Source of the DNA: Clostridia bacterium
GTDB lineage: Bacteria; Bacillota; Clostridia; Oscillospirales; JAAYXM01
Assembly (NCBI GenBank): GCA_017559855.1
Contig: JAFYQP010000047.1
Span: 1 to 53,526 of the forward strand
DNA: 53,526 nt
Reading direction: 5' to 3'
Shown: positions 31,742 to 40,143 of the stretch, piece by piece
Numbering within the stretch: the first letter of the stretch is position 1
Layout: each line of letters opens with the position of its first letter
Made by a program: the position numbers and the translations under genes
Notes under the pieces: generated by a model
Seen by the model: only the letters and a program-made list of their open reading frames with translations
Database searches by the model: none
Told to the model about the DNA's origin: nothing

Positions 31742-32472
31742 GTATTCCGAAAAAAATTCATTACTGTTGGTTTGGCGGAAAAGAATTGCCCAAACTTGCA
31801 AAAAAGTGTATAAAAAGTTGGAAAAAATATTGTCCGGATTATGAGATTATCTGTTGGAGTGAGGAGAATTTCGACTTAAGCCAAAACAGATATGCAAAAG
31901 AAGCATATGAAGCGAAAATGTGGGCATTTGTAAGCGACTATGTGCGACTTAAAGTGCTTTATGACGAAGGCGGTATTTACCTTGATACCGATGTTGAGAT
32001 TATAAAAAGCATTGATGACCTTTTAGAATATTCGGGCTTTATGGGCTTTGACAAAAAGGGAATTATTGCAACGGGACTTGGTTTCGGTGCGGAAAAGGGG
32101 AATGAGATAATCGGCATGATGCTGCATGATTATGATGATATTCCTTTTGTAATGCCTGACGGGAACTATGATTTAACCCCGTGTCCCGACAGAAATACGG
32201 AAACTCTTTCAAAAATGGGTATGGATGTGAAGAATACCGACCAGACCTTTATAGGTATGCGATTTTTACCGCAGGAGTATTTATGTCCGATGGATTATTA
32301 TACGGGCAAGAAAACAATTACGGAAAAGACGTATTCAATACATCATTACTGTGCGTCGTGGACATCGAAAAAGACAAAGCGAACGACAAGGATAAAGCGT
32401 ATTATCGGTGTCAGGATGTATGATAAACTTTACGGCAAGTTTTTACATAAATTCAAATGGTTAGAATGGTAA
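31738..32472 (+). CDS. GT32-like (OCH1-type) glycosyltransferase
   Basis: 244 residues. IPKKIHYCWFGGKELP at the N-terminus and the donor-binding DxD in GGIYLDTDVEI identify the glycosyltransferase sugar-binding DXD (GT32) group common in capsule clusters. It would add a hexose to the lipid-linked repeat unit on the cytoplasmic side. It starts with GTG, overlapping the stop of the flippase gene. The C-terminus is very basic (KKTKRTTRIKRI), which may hold it at the membrane. Confidence 0.9.
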   Translation: MSIPKKIHYCWFGGKELPKLAKKCIKSWKKYCPDYEIICWSEENFDLSQNRYAKEAYEAKMWAFVSDYVRLKVLYDEGGIYLDTDVEIIKSIDDLLEYSGFMGFDKKGIIATGLGFGAEKGNEIIGMMLHDYDDIPFVMPDGNYDLTPCPDRNTETLSKMGMDVKNTDQTFIGMRFLPQEYLCPMDYYTGKKTITEKTYSIHHYCASWTSKKTKRTTRIKRIIGVRMYDKLYGKFLHKFKWLEW

Positions 32473-32493
32473 CCGATTTAGGGAGTGTTTTAA

Positions 32494-33174
32494 ATGCCAT
32501 ACTTAGAAAAAGATAAGGTTGACGAAAAAACAAGAAAAAAACTTGAGGAACTTATAGAACATTCATATGGGAATTATTGGAAAAAGAAAAGAATATTTGA
32601 CATTTTCTTTGCATCTCTTATTCTTCTTTTCTTCATTCCGCTTATGATAATAATTTCTCTTATTATCGTAATTGACGACCCGAAAGCAGGGCCTTTCTAT
32701 AAACAGGTGCGTGTTGGCCGTCACGGAAAAGAGTTTTATATGTATAAGTTCCGCACAATGCATCCTAACGCGGATAAGTTAATTGAAGAGTTAAGTGAAC
32801 AGAATGAAATGGACGGTCCGGTGTTTAAAATGAAAGAGGATCCGAGAATTACCCGTGTGGGTAAATTCTTAAGAAAACTGTCACTTGACGAACTTATGCA
32901 GTTTTTCAACGTGTTAAAAGGCGATATGACTCTTGTTGGTCCCCGCCCGCCACTTCCCCGTGAGGTGGAGTTTTATACCGACTACCAGAAACTCCGTCTT
33001 CACGTTACACCCGGACTTACCTGTACGTGGCAGATTTCAAAAAACAGAAACGACATCCCATTTGAAAAGTGGGTTGAAATGGATTTGGATTACATACAGA
33101 ACAGAACCACATGGAACGATATTAAAATAATGCTTAAAACACCGCTTGTTATGCTCTCTGCTACCGGCAGATAA
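32494..33174 (+). CDS. Undecaprenyl-phosphate sugar-1-phosphate transferase (priming enzyme)
   Basis: 226 residues. One membrane helix (about 27-50) is followed by the bacterial sugar transferase domain with QVRVGRHGKEFYMYKFRTM, DPRITRVGKFLRKLSLDELM, DMTLVGPRPPLP and the PGLTCTWQISKNR block. This short, PssY/PglC-like form transfers a sugar-1-phosphate from UDP-sugar to undecaprenyl phosphate to begin repeat-unit synthesis. The sugar is not known. Confidence 0.94.
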   Translation: MPYLEKDKVDEKTRKKLEELIEHSYGNYWKKKRIFDIFFASLILLFFIPLMIIISLIIVIDDPKAGPFYKQVRVGRHGKEFYMYKFRTMHPNADKLIEELSEQNEMDGPVFKMKEDPRITRVGKFLRKLSLDELMQFFNVLKGDMTLVGPRPPLPREVEFYTDYQKLRLHVTPGLTCTWQISKNRNDIPFEKWVEMDLDYIQNRTTWNDIKIMLKTPLVMLSATGR

Positions 33175-33196
33175 AATCCCGAAAGGAGAAACGGAA

Positions 33197-34321
33197 ATGA
33201 AAGTTGCAATGCTTGGCCACAAGGTTATCCCCTCAAGACGAGGTGGAATTGAAAACGTACTTACCACAATGTGCCCGATTTTAAATGAGTTAGGCGTGGA
33301 GGTCACTTGCTATAACCGTTCCTCCGATAAGGTTGAAAACGAGTATATAGGCACGGTGAAAGATAAAAAGTATCGTGGCGTACGAATCAAAAGTGCACCA
33401 ACCCTTGACGTAAAAGGCATTGCTGCTATGATGGCGTCATTTACGGGAGCAATTCGTGCCGCATTTGGCAGATACGACGTTGTCCATTTCCATGCAGAAG
33501 GACCTTGTGCCGCTATGTGGATTCCGAAACTTTTCGGTAAAAAATGTGTTGCCACGGTACACGGTCTTGATTGGCAAAGAGAAAAATGGGGCAAGGGATT
33601 TGCTTCAAAGTATATTAAATTCGGCGAAAAATGTCTTGTTAAGTATGCAGACGAGGTAATCGTATTAAGTGGCAGTGCACAGGAGTACTTTAAAGATACG
33701 TATAACCGTGAAACCGTTCTTATTCCCAATGGAATAGCACGTCCTACCAATCGTGAGGCAAATATAATAACCGAGAAATTTGGGCTTTTAAAAGATGAGT
33801 ATATTTGCATTATCTCCCGCCTTACCGCGGAAAAGGGAATACATTATCTCATAGACGCATATAACGGGTTAAAAACCGACAAGAAACTTGTAATTGCCGG
33901 AGATACAAGCGATACCGACGATTACGTTGCCCTTCTTCGTGAGAAGGCACAGGAGAATCCCAATATTATCTTTACGGGGTTTGTATCGGGCGATACATTA
34001 GATGAACTTTACAGCAATGCGTATATGATTTGTCTGCCCTCCGACCTTGAGGGAATGTCACTCAGCCTTTTGGAGTCTCTTGCATACGGCAATGCGGTTC
34101 TGTGTTCCGATATTCCGGAAAACACATGGGTTGCAGAGGAGTGGGCAAGATACTTTAAAAGGGGCGACGTCGAGGATCTAAGACAAAATCTTCAAGAGTT
34201 GTGTGACAATGAATCGGCGGTTTTAAAACTTCGTAATGGTGTTGCGGATTTTATTTTGGAAAAATACAATTGGCGTGACGTGGCACAGACCACGAAGAGC
34301 CTTTACGAGAGCATAAAGTGA
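33197..34321 (+). CDS. GT4-family glycosyltransferase
   Basis: 374 residues, GT-B fold. The N-terminus MKVAMLGHKVIPSRRGGIEN is typical of rhamnosyl/DUF1972-type enzymes. The C-terminal domain has ISRLTAEKGIHYLIDAY and the donor-site E-x7-E region in DLEGMSLSLLESLAYG. The frame is open upstream to 33146, but aaaggag before the ATG at 33197 fixes the start. It adds a sugar to the growing lipid-linked unit. Confidence 0.93.
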   Translation: MKVAMLGHKVIPSRRGGIENVLTTMCPILNELGVEVTCYNRSSDKVENEYIGTVKDKKYRGVRIKSAPTLDVKGIAAMMASFTGAIRAAFGRYDVVHFHAEGPCAAMWIPKLFGKKCVATVHGLDWQREKWGKGFASKYIKFGEKCLVKYADEVIVLSGSAQEYFKDTYNRETVLIPNGIARPTNREANIITEKFGLLKDEYICIISRLTAEKGIHYLIDAYNGLKTDKKLVIAGDTSDTDDYVALLREKAQENPNIIFTGFVSGDTLDELYSNAYMICLPSDLEGMSLSLLESLAYGNAVLCSDIPENTWVAEEWARYFKRGDVEDLRQNLQELCDNESAVLKLRNGVADFILEKYNWRDVAQTTKSLYESIK

Positions 34322-34338
34322 AAGGGGAAGGCGAATAT

Positions 34339-35550
34339 ATGAAAACGCGAATAATCGAACATCTTAAAAAAGTCCTTCCGCCGGAGGTCGTGTTTACATG
34401 GATAGACAATTTTGTTATCGAAAAGTGCGAAAACAACGAGATTGTCATTGTGTACTATGGTAACGAGCCTTTAAGTAAATTCAAAAAGGAATATCAGGAA
34501 ACCGTATATTCCCATATCTGTTTCGTTGCGGGCTATGAAAACAAAATAAAACTGAAACAGCGTAAGGTTAAGCGTGAGAAGGTACCGAAGGATATAAAGG
34601 AAAAGAAACAGGGCAGAGGCAGTGTTGCAAAATGGTTTGTTTTAAGTTTCATTTTTATTGCGATTGCGCTCTCTATCGCCCTTGTTATTGGAAATTATAT
34701 TGCTGACCGTACATTCCAGGAAACCTTTTATAACGTGAGTAGTTTAAAGGCAAACAACACTATGCGTGTTATCCAAATTTCCGACCTTCACAGTTGCGAG
34801 TATGGTGAGAATAACAAAGTTCTTATTGACCGAGTAACTAAATTAAAACCGGATATTATCATCTATACAGGAGACTGTCTCGATTCAAAGGCGGCATCTC
34901 GTACAAATGTGGTCAAACTCTGTGAAACACTTGCAAAAGTAGCACCGTCATACTACATCTACGGTAATAACGAGGTTGAAAGGTTTTATAAATTCCCGCT
35001 TAATCAAACGGAACTTGACGCAAAGTTCGGATTCAATGACAAAAATCGCGATCCGTCAAAACTTACAGCCATAACCGACGACCTTGAAAAAGACCTTGAG
35101 GCGGCAGGCGTTAAAGTTCTGAAAAATGAGAAGGACACAGTTCTTGTGGGAACTACCAACGTGGATGTTTTTGGTGTTCTTACCTCAAATCCGTCCTCCT
35201 TCTGGTCCTATGCAGGAGATGAATTCAATAAATTCTTATATGAAAACACGGAGAATTTAAAAATTATGGCAATTCACGAACCCACCGTTTTCACTGAGTT
35301 CGAGGTGGAAACATGGGGAGATCTTGCAATATGCGGACATACCCACGGTGGCACGGCAAGACTTCCTCTCTTTGGTGCACTCTACACCCATGAGGAAGGA
35401 TTTTTGCCCGAACGTCAGGGCTATTACGTTTTCGGCAGATATGAGGTTTCCGGCAGACCGCTTATTGTAAATTCAGGACTTGTGAACAATAATCTGCTTC
35501 GCATTAACAATAAGCCTGAAGTTGTAATAATAGATATAAACAGATTTTAA
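34339..35550 (+). CDS. Membrane-anchored metallophosphoesterase with DnaA domain I-like N-terminus
   Basis: 403 residues. Residues 1-75 resemble the N-terminal (domain I) fold of DnaA: helix, F-x-T-W-I (19-22), strand NNEIVIVYYGNEPL, then FKKEYQETVYSHICFVAGYENKIKL. A very basic linker (76-97) and one membrane helix (about 99-120) follow. The outer domain is a calcineurin-like phosphoesterase with D149 and H151 (SDLHSCEYG), GD at 178-179, GNNE at 209-212 and GHTHGG. The canonical GNHD/E has Asn in place of His here. The substrate is unknown; in this locus an undecaprenyl or lipid-linked phosphate is possible. GTG 34318 overlaps the upstream stop, but aaaggggaagg favours ATG 34339. Confidence 0.8.
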   Translation: MKTRIIEHLKKVLPPEVVFTWIDNFVIEKCENNEIVIVYYGNEPLSKFKKEYQETVYSHICFVAGYENKIKLKQRKVKREKVPKDIKEKKQGRGSVAKWFVLSFIFIAIALSIALVIGNYIADRTFQETFYNVSSLKANNTMRVIQISDLHSCEYGENNKVLIDRVTKLKPDIIIYTGDCLDSKAASRTNVVKLCETLAKVAPSYYIYGNNEVERFYKFPLNQTELDAKFGFNDKNRDPSKLTAITDDLEKDLEAAGVKVLKNEKDTVLVGTTNVDVFGVLTSNPSSFWSYAGDEFNKFLYENTENLKIMAIHEPTVFTEFEVETWGDLAICGHTHGGTARLPLFGALYTHEEGFLPERQGYYVFGRYEVSGRPLIVNSGLVNNNLLRINNKPEVVIIDINRF

Positions 35551-35564
35551 AAGGATGTGATGGG

Positions 35565-36923
35565 ATGCTTACTTCACTTTTATATAAGTTACCGTATCTG
35601 GTAATCGGCGTATTTTTTGTAATTGCGGCGGTTACTATCTTCCTACGGGCACGAAAGATGACAAGAAGTGAGTTCTTTAAAGTATTCAAAGAGGCGAAAT
35701 ACATACAAGCATGGGTACTTATCGTTACTTTTGTGCTTAGTTTCGCTTTTGGTGTACTTAATCATTTAAACTCGAAAAATTGGGTTTCTGCGGTTGTTGC
35801 CTTGAATTATTCAGAGGCGTCCCAGGCACAAAACTCCAACGGTACACGCTACAATATGGCGGAAATTACCTGCGACGAGGTAATCGAGAAAGCCATCGAA
35901 AAAGGTGCTTTTGAAAACGTAACCGTTAAAGACATTAAAAGTTGCCTTTCCGTTTATCCATACGTTCAAGGTAATGTTAACAGTAAAGAGGAATATCATA
36001 TTTCAACCGAGTTTATCGTTGAATACTGTGCATCACGCAAAACACGTCACCTTGATGCAGAAAGCGTAATTCAACTTATTACAAGTGCCTATAAAGAATA
36101 TTACATAGAAAAATATACCGACAGTTACCGTCTTAAAACCGATGAAGAACGTCCGGATTTTTCTAAAATGGAGTATATGGACATAGTTCTGTACCTCAAC
36201 AAGGAAGCAACGGGAATACTAAATTATCTTTACGGCCTGTCTGAAAAAGGTTCAAGTTTCGTAACCTCCACAAATACAACATTTAACTCCATTGCGGGAA
36301 AGGTTTTTCAGTTCAGACAGACTCAGATTGAAGAAAACTTAAAATCCCTAATCCTTCAAAACGGTATTGTCAGAGATAAGTCGGGATACGTTGACCGTCT
36401 TTCTTATCAAAACGTAAATACCGGCTTTGATAGGCAAAAACATGCGGCATCATTTAACCTTTGCAATCAGGCGATTGCGATGTATTCCGAGGAAATGACA
36501 AGAGTTGTTCTCGTTCCCACATGGGACGAAGTGGGTAAATACTATATGGGCCGAACCAAGGTCGGTATTGACGAACTATCTGTCAAGGCCACCGGATATA
36601 GCGATCTTGTAGCAGGTAATGAGAAGGAAATTATGGACAACAATCTTGTCATAAGCAAGATGAATGCGGCGGCCAATGTAAATGTAAACCAAATGGCAGA
36701 TACACTTGTTGCGAGTATTGACAAGAGCCTGATTGACTTCACAAAAGAAGCGATAACCGCAGGTCGTGAATTTTCAAACTATAAGATGAATCAGTGTATT
36801 GCGGTGAGCGTTTCCGGCACATCACTCTTCTCCGAACTTAAAGATATACTTATTTTCGCAATCCTTGCTTATGCGGCGATCGTTCTGTATGCGATAGCAA
36901 AAAAGGATTTCAAGAAAGAATAA
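35565..36923 (+). CDS. Wzz-like membrane protein (possible second co-polymerase)
   Basis: 452 residues, not confidently assigned to a family. There are membrane segments at about 10-28 and 47-65, a long extracytoplasmic region, and a last segment at about 427-446 with a short basic tail. The stretch after the second segment (VALNYSEASQAQNSNGTRYN, MAEITCDEVIEKAIEKGAF, ending CLSVYPYV) has the same rhythm as the Wzz domain of the next gene. I therefore infer a divergent chain-length-determinant/co-polymerase protein. aaaaggatg precedes the ATG. It is 26 bases before the Wzz-GGDEF gene. Confidence 0.6.
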   Translation: MLTSLLYKLPYLVIGVFFVIAAVTIFLRARKMTRSEFFKVFKEAKYIQAWVLIVTFVLSFAFGVLNHLNSKNWVSAVVALNYSEASQAQNSNGTRYNMAEITCDEVIEKAIEKGAFENVTVKDIKSCLSVYPYVQGNVNSKEEYHISTEFIVEYCASRKTRHLDAESVIQLITSAYKEYYIEKYTDSYRLKTDEERPDFSKMEYMDIVLYLNKEATGILNYLYGLSEKGSSFVTSTNTTFNSIAGKVFQFRQTQIEENLKSLILQNGIVRDKSGYVDRLSYQNVNTGFDRQKHAASFNLCNQAIAMYSEEMTRVVLVPTWDEVGKYYMGRTKVGIDELSVKATGYSDLVAGNEKEIMDNNLVISKMNAAANVNVNQMADTLVASIDKSLIDFTKEAITAGREFSNYKMNQCIAVSVSGTSLFSELKDILIFAILAYAAIVLYAIAKKDFKKE

Positions 36924-36949
36924 AAAACTTATAAAGGAGGTACAATAAC

Positions 36950-38818
36950 GTGAAAAAATCCCGAATTTTTACAATTATACGAAAAGTTCTGCCCTTTATT
37001 GTAGTTTTTTGTCTTCTTGCAACGCTTTTTATTAGAGCGAAACTAAGCAGTTCCAACACATTCATTGCGTCTGAAGTAATCCACTATAACGATGAACAAG
37101 CGGAAAAAGGCTTTGCCCCTACGGGAGACAAACTTGATGTGAATGAAATTAAGTCCTCCGCGGTTATGTCAAAGGTTGTAAACCGAATGGGACTTACCGG
37201 CATTTACTCGGTTGATAATCTTATTTCAAGAATAAGCATAACTCCTCTTCCCGATGCGGATAAATTGGCACAGAAGGAAGCAAAACTTGAAGAAGGCGAG
37301 GAGTACATCTACGAGCCCAGCACATTCATTGTCTCCTTTGCTGCCACAAGTGATGAGGGCCCGGAATTTGCAAGAACAATACTTGATGAGACTTTAGACG
37401 TTTACTTTGCGGAATACAGTCAGAAGTACGTAAATATTGCCCCTGCAAATAACACGGTCGATAAGTTGTACGACGAGAATTACGACTATATCGAAATGAT
37501 GGAACTTATCGACGACGGCATTGACGAAACTCTTACAACGCTTTATCAGCGAATGGAGAAAAACCCCTATTACCGTGCAACAAGTACGGGGGCATCATTT
37601 AACGATATCGTAGACGAATTTAATTATCTCAGAAGTGTTAAGGTGTCCTCACTTTTTGCGAGAATTTATAAATATCAACTTACAAAAAACAAATCCGTAC
37701 TTGTCTCCGACTATACTACCCGAATTGACAACAATAACATTGCCAACACAAAAGAGACAAGTATTGTTGAAGATATCGTGGTTGTAATTGACGCATACGT
37801 TACCAAAATGCGTGAGTCGGGAAATACGAACATTACCTATGAGTATATCCTTGATAATCTTCACGAGCGTAATCTTACAGGTGATAACGGCTACATTACT
37901 TATGGCGACCAAACGGTTACATACGATGAACTTATCTACGGTTGGCGTGACCATAACGAGTTAAAAGAACACGCGATTATTGATTCCGCGTACTGCAGAT
38001 ACGTAATTGATACCTTCCAAAAGTGTACCGGTGCTTGTGGGAGTGGCGAATGTCAGAATTCGGATAAAACCTGCACCGAACTTCACAATGCCAATTACAA
38101 CAATATGAAGCAGGAAATAGATGAAGAAATCAAAGTATTGGTAGATGAACTTACAAAACTTTATGACGTTACCACACAGACCAATAACGAGTACAATGAA
38201 TTTTTAGGTGCAAGTTATATCTCGGTGTTATCCACCGCATCGGTTGTGTCAAGCGTTAACGTAAACCTCTATACAATAATTGCATTCTTCTTCCTTGTGG
38301 TTGTATGTTGCGGCGGATTACTTGTTATCGGAAGACTCGGAGATATTATCCACAACAATTTCTACACCGATCCTCTGACAGGTTTTGCAAACCATGCATA
38401 TCTTGAAAAATATTTAGACAGCATGAAGGGCAAAATTCTTGATCTTGGCACGGTATTTTGTATGATTGAAATCACAAATCTTCCTGCAATAAATGAAAAG
38501 CACACTCGTAAATCCGGTGACGAAGTGTTAAAAATGCTTGCAAGATTTATGAAAAACGCATTTGGCAAGTCAGGTGCGGAATTCGTTCGTGAAAGTAAAG
38601 GCAATTTCCTTGTGATGGCCAATAGCACAAAATATGACACCGTGAGAGAGACGATGGATCATTTCAAACGCTATCTGGATGAAAGAGAAGAGTTTGCCGA
38701 GGTTCAGATAGAGTATAAGGTAGGCATTGCAGAGGCGGCAGAAGGTGAACACACCGCACTTAAACTCTTGACAGAGGCGGCACGTGACAAGAAACCTTAC
38801 GTTTCAGAGGCAAAATAG
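36950..38818 (+). CDS. Wzz-like polysaccharide co-polymerase fused to degenerate GGDEF domain
   Basis: 622 residues. TM1 spans about 11-30. A Wzz-type start follows (TFIASEVIHYND, GFAPTGDKLDVNEIKSSAVM, ISRISITPLPDADK), then a long extracytoplasmic region with five cysteines at 349, 359, 363, 368 and 375. TM2 spans about 440-462. The cytoplasmic end is a GGDEF fold (YTDPLTGFANHAYLEKYL from about 472) in which the signature is RESKGNF (547-553) instead of RxGGDEF and the metal Asp in IEITNLP is Glu. It should not make c-di-GMP but could bind it. The start is GTG after aaaggagg. The GGDEF domain occupies the place where a tyrosine kinase normally docks. Confidence 0.82.
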   Translation: MKKSRIFTIIRKVLPFIVVFCLLATLFIRAKLSSSNTFIASEVIHYNDEQAEKGFAPTGDKLDVNEIKSSAVMSKVVNRMGLTGIYSVDNLISRISITPLPDADKLAQKEAKLEEGEEYIYEPSTFIVSFAATSDEGPEFARTILDETLDVYFAEYSQKYVNIAPANNTVDKLYDENYDYIEMMELIDDGIDETLTTLYQRMEKNPYYRATSTGASFNDIVDEFNYLRSVKVSSLFARIYKYQLTKNKSVLVSDYTTRIDNNNIANTKETSIVEDIVVVIDAYVTKMRESGNTNITYEYILDNLHERNLTGDNGYITYGDQTVTYDELIYGWRDHNELKEHAIIDSAYCRYVIDTFQKCTGACGSGECQNSDKTCTELHNANYNNMKQEIDEEIKVLVDELTKLYDVTTQTNNEYNEFLGASYISVLSTASVVSSVNVNLYTIIAFFFLVVVCCGGLLVIGRLGDIIHNNFYTDPLTGFANHAYLEKYLDSMKGKILDLGTVFCMIEITNLPAINEKHTRKSGDEVLKMLARFMKNAFGKSGAEFVRESKGNFLVMANSTKYDTVRETMDHFKRYLDEREEFAEVQIEYKVGIAEAAEGEHTALKLLTEAARDKKPYVSEAK

Positions 38819-38841
38819 TATGAGATAGGAGGAGAGTGCAG

Positions 38842-40143
38842 ATGGAGAATAAGATTCTTGAAAAAGCACAAGGATTTTATTTCCTGGCAATAGGTATACT
38901 GATGTATTATTTCCTCACGGAAATAATAAACCTCGGTATATTCGTCGCCTTCCGTCACGCATTTGCACTCGTTCTTTTCTTTTCCGCTTTTCTTTGTTTT
39001 CTTATAAAGCCAAATGTGGCAAGAGGACTAACCGCCACAAAAAGTGCTTTGGTATACAGTCTGCCACTGATTGTTACAATTGCGGCATCCCTTTTTATCT
39101 GGTTTGTTGAACTTGTTGATACCGAGGTAATATCGCGAGGACTGTCCGGTGCGTTTGTATACACGAATATGATTTCATTTTCCCTTGCGGCGGCTGCATT
39201 TCTGTATGTATTTGGCGAAAAGGGAATATGGTATAACCTTATTGCAATCCTTTGTGCCAATTTAATGATGATCTTTACCATCATTGCACAAAATGGCATC
39301 GGCGTATATTTTTCTGAATTTATCACACTTATAACAACATTTGCGGGGGTTACCGGCGACGTTATCGTTCAGGCGGAAATTCACGAACTTGCGTTCTGTG
39401 TGGGTGCGTATCTGATTTATATGGCACTAAAGCCACGGAAGAGTATTGCATTTTACATTTTACTTGCGTTGAGTTTGTTCTGTTTCCTTTCCGCATTTAA
39501 ACGTATCGGTATAATTGCCATTGCGGCGGCACTTTTCTTTGTGTTTGTTCTCAAACTTGTTGCTAAAATGAATAAGAAAACCGCATTTGCACTAACCACC
39601 ATTTTGAGTATATTGCTTGTTGTTATTCTCGTTATTTATATTTTTCTCATAAAAATAGATATATTCTCCGTTCTTGAGGAAATGGGAATAGAGACAAGCG
39701 GACGTGTTGATATCTACCACGCGGTAGATAAATTCTATGAATTTTCGCCGGATTTTCTCGGTAACGGTATAGGTTTTCTTACCTACCAACTGAGTAATAG
39801 TGACGTGGGCGTATCAGCGGTACATAATGACTTTTTACAGTATTTTATCGACCTTGGTTTTTGGGGATATATTTTGTGGCTTTTGTCAATGACGGTGGCA
39901 CGTGTTATATATTTTGGCAGACGGGGGCAGGTTGACAATGGGATAATTTCCTTTGTTCTTACCGTGTATCTTGTAATAATTTCATCAACAGATAACACCA
40001 TGAACTATCCGCTTCTTACCACGGTACTTGCAATACTTATGATAGGGCACGGCTTTGACGATAAGGTGCGGACAACAGAGGAAAAGATGTTTGGCTACAT
40101 ATCAGAGCCGAATCAGAAGAAAGAAGGTGAGTCACTGCTATGA
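38842..40143 (+). CDS. O-antigen ligase/polymerase family protein (Wzy-like)
   Basis: 433 residues with about eleven to twelve membrane segments and a larger outside loop near 280-330 (GRVDIYHAVDKFYEFSPDFLGNGIGFL, AVHNDFLQYFIDLGFWG) that has the Wzy_C/O-antigen ligase pattern. It would polymerise flipped repeat units. GTG 38836 is in frame, but taggaggag fits ATG 38842. It overlaps the next glycosyltransferase gene by 4 bp. Confidence 0.85.
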   Translation: MENKILEKAQGFYFLAIGILMYYFLTEIINLGIFVAFRHAFALVLFFSAFLCFLIKPNVARGLTATKSALVYSLPLIVTIAASLFIWFVELVDTEVISRGLSGAFVYTNMISFSLAAAAFLYVFGEKGIWYNLIAILCANLMMIFTIIAQNGIGVYFSEFITLITTFAGVTGDVIVQAEIHELAFCVGAYLIYMALKPRKSIAFYILLALSLFCFLSAFKRIGIIAIAAALFFVFVLKLVAKMNKKTAFALTTILSILLVVILVIYIFLIKIDIFSVLEEMGIETSGRVDIYHAVDKFYEFSPDFLGNGIGFLTYQLSNSDVGVSAVHNDFLQYFIDLGFWGYILWLLSMTVARVIYFGRRGQVDNGIISFVLTVYLVIISSTDNTMNYPLLTTVLAILMIGHGFDDKVRTTEEKMFGYISEPNQKKEGESLL

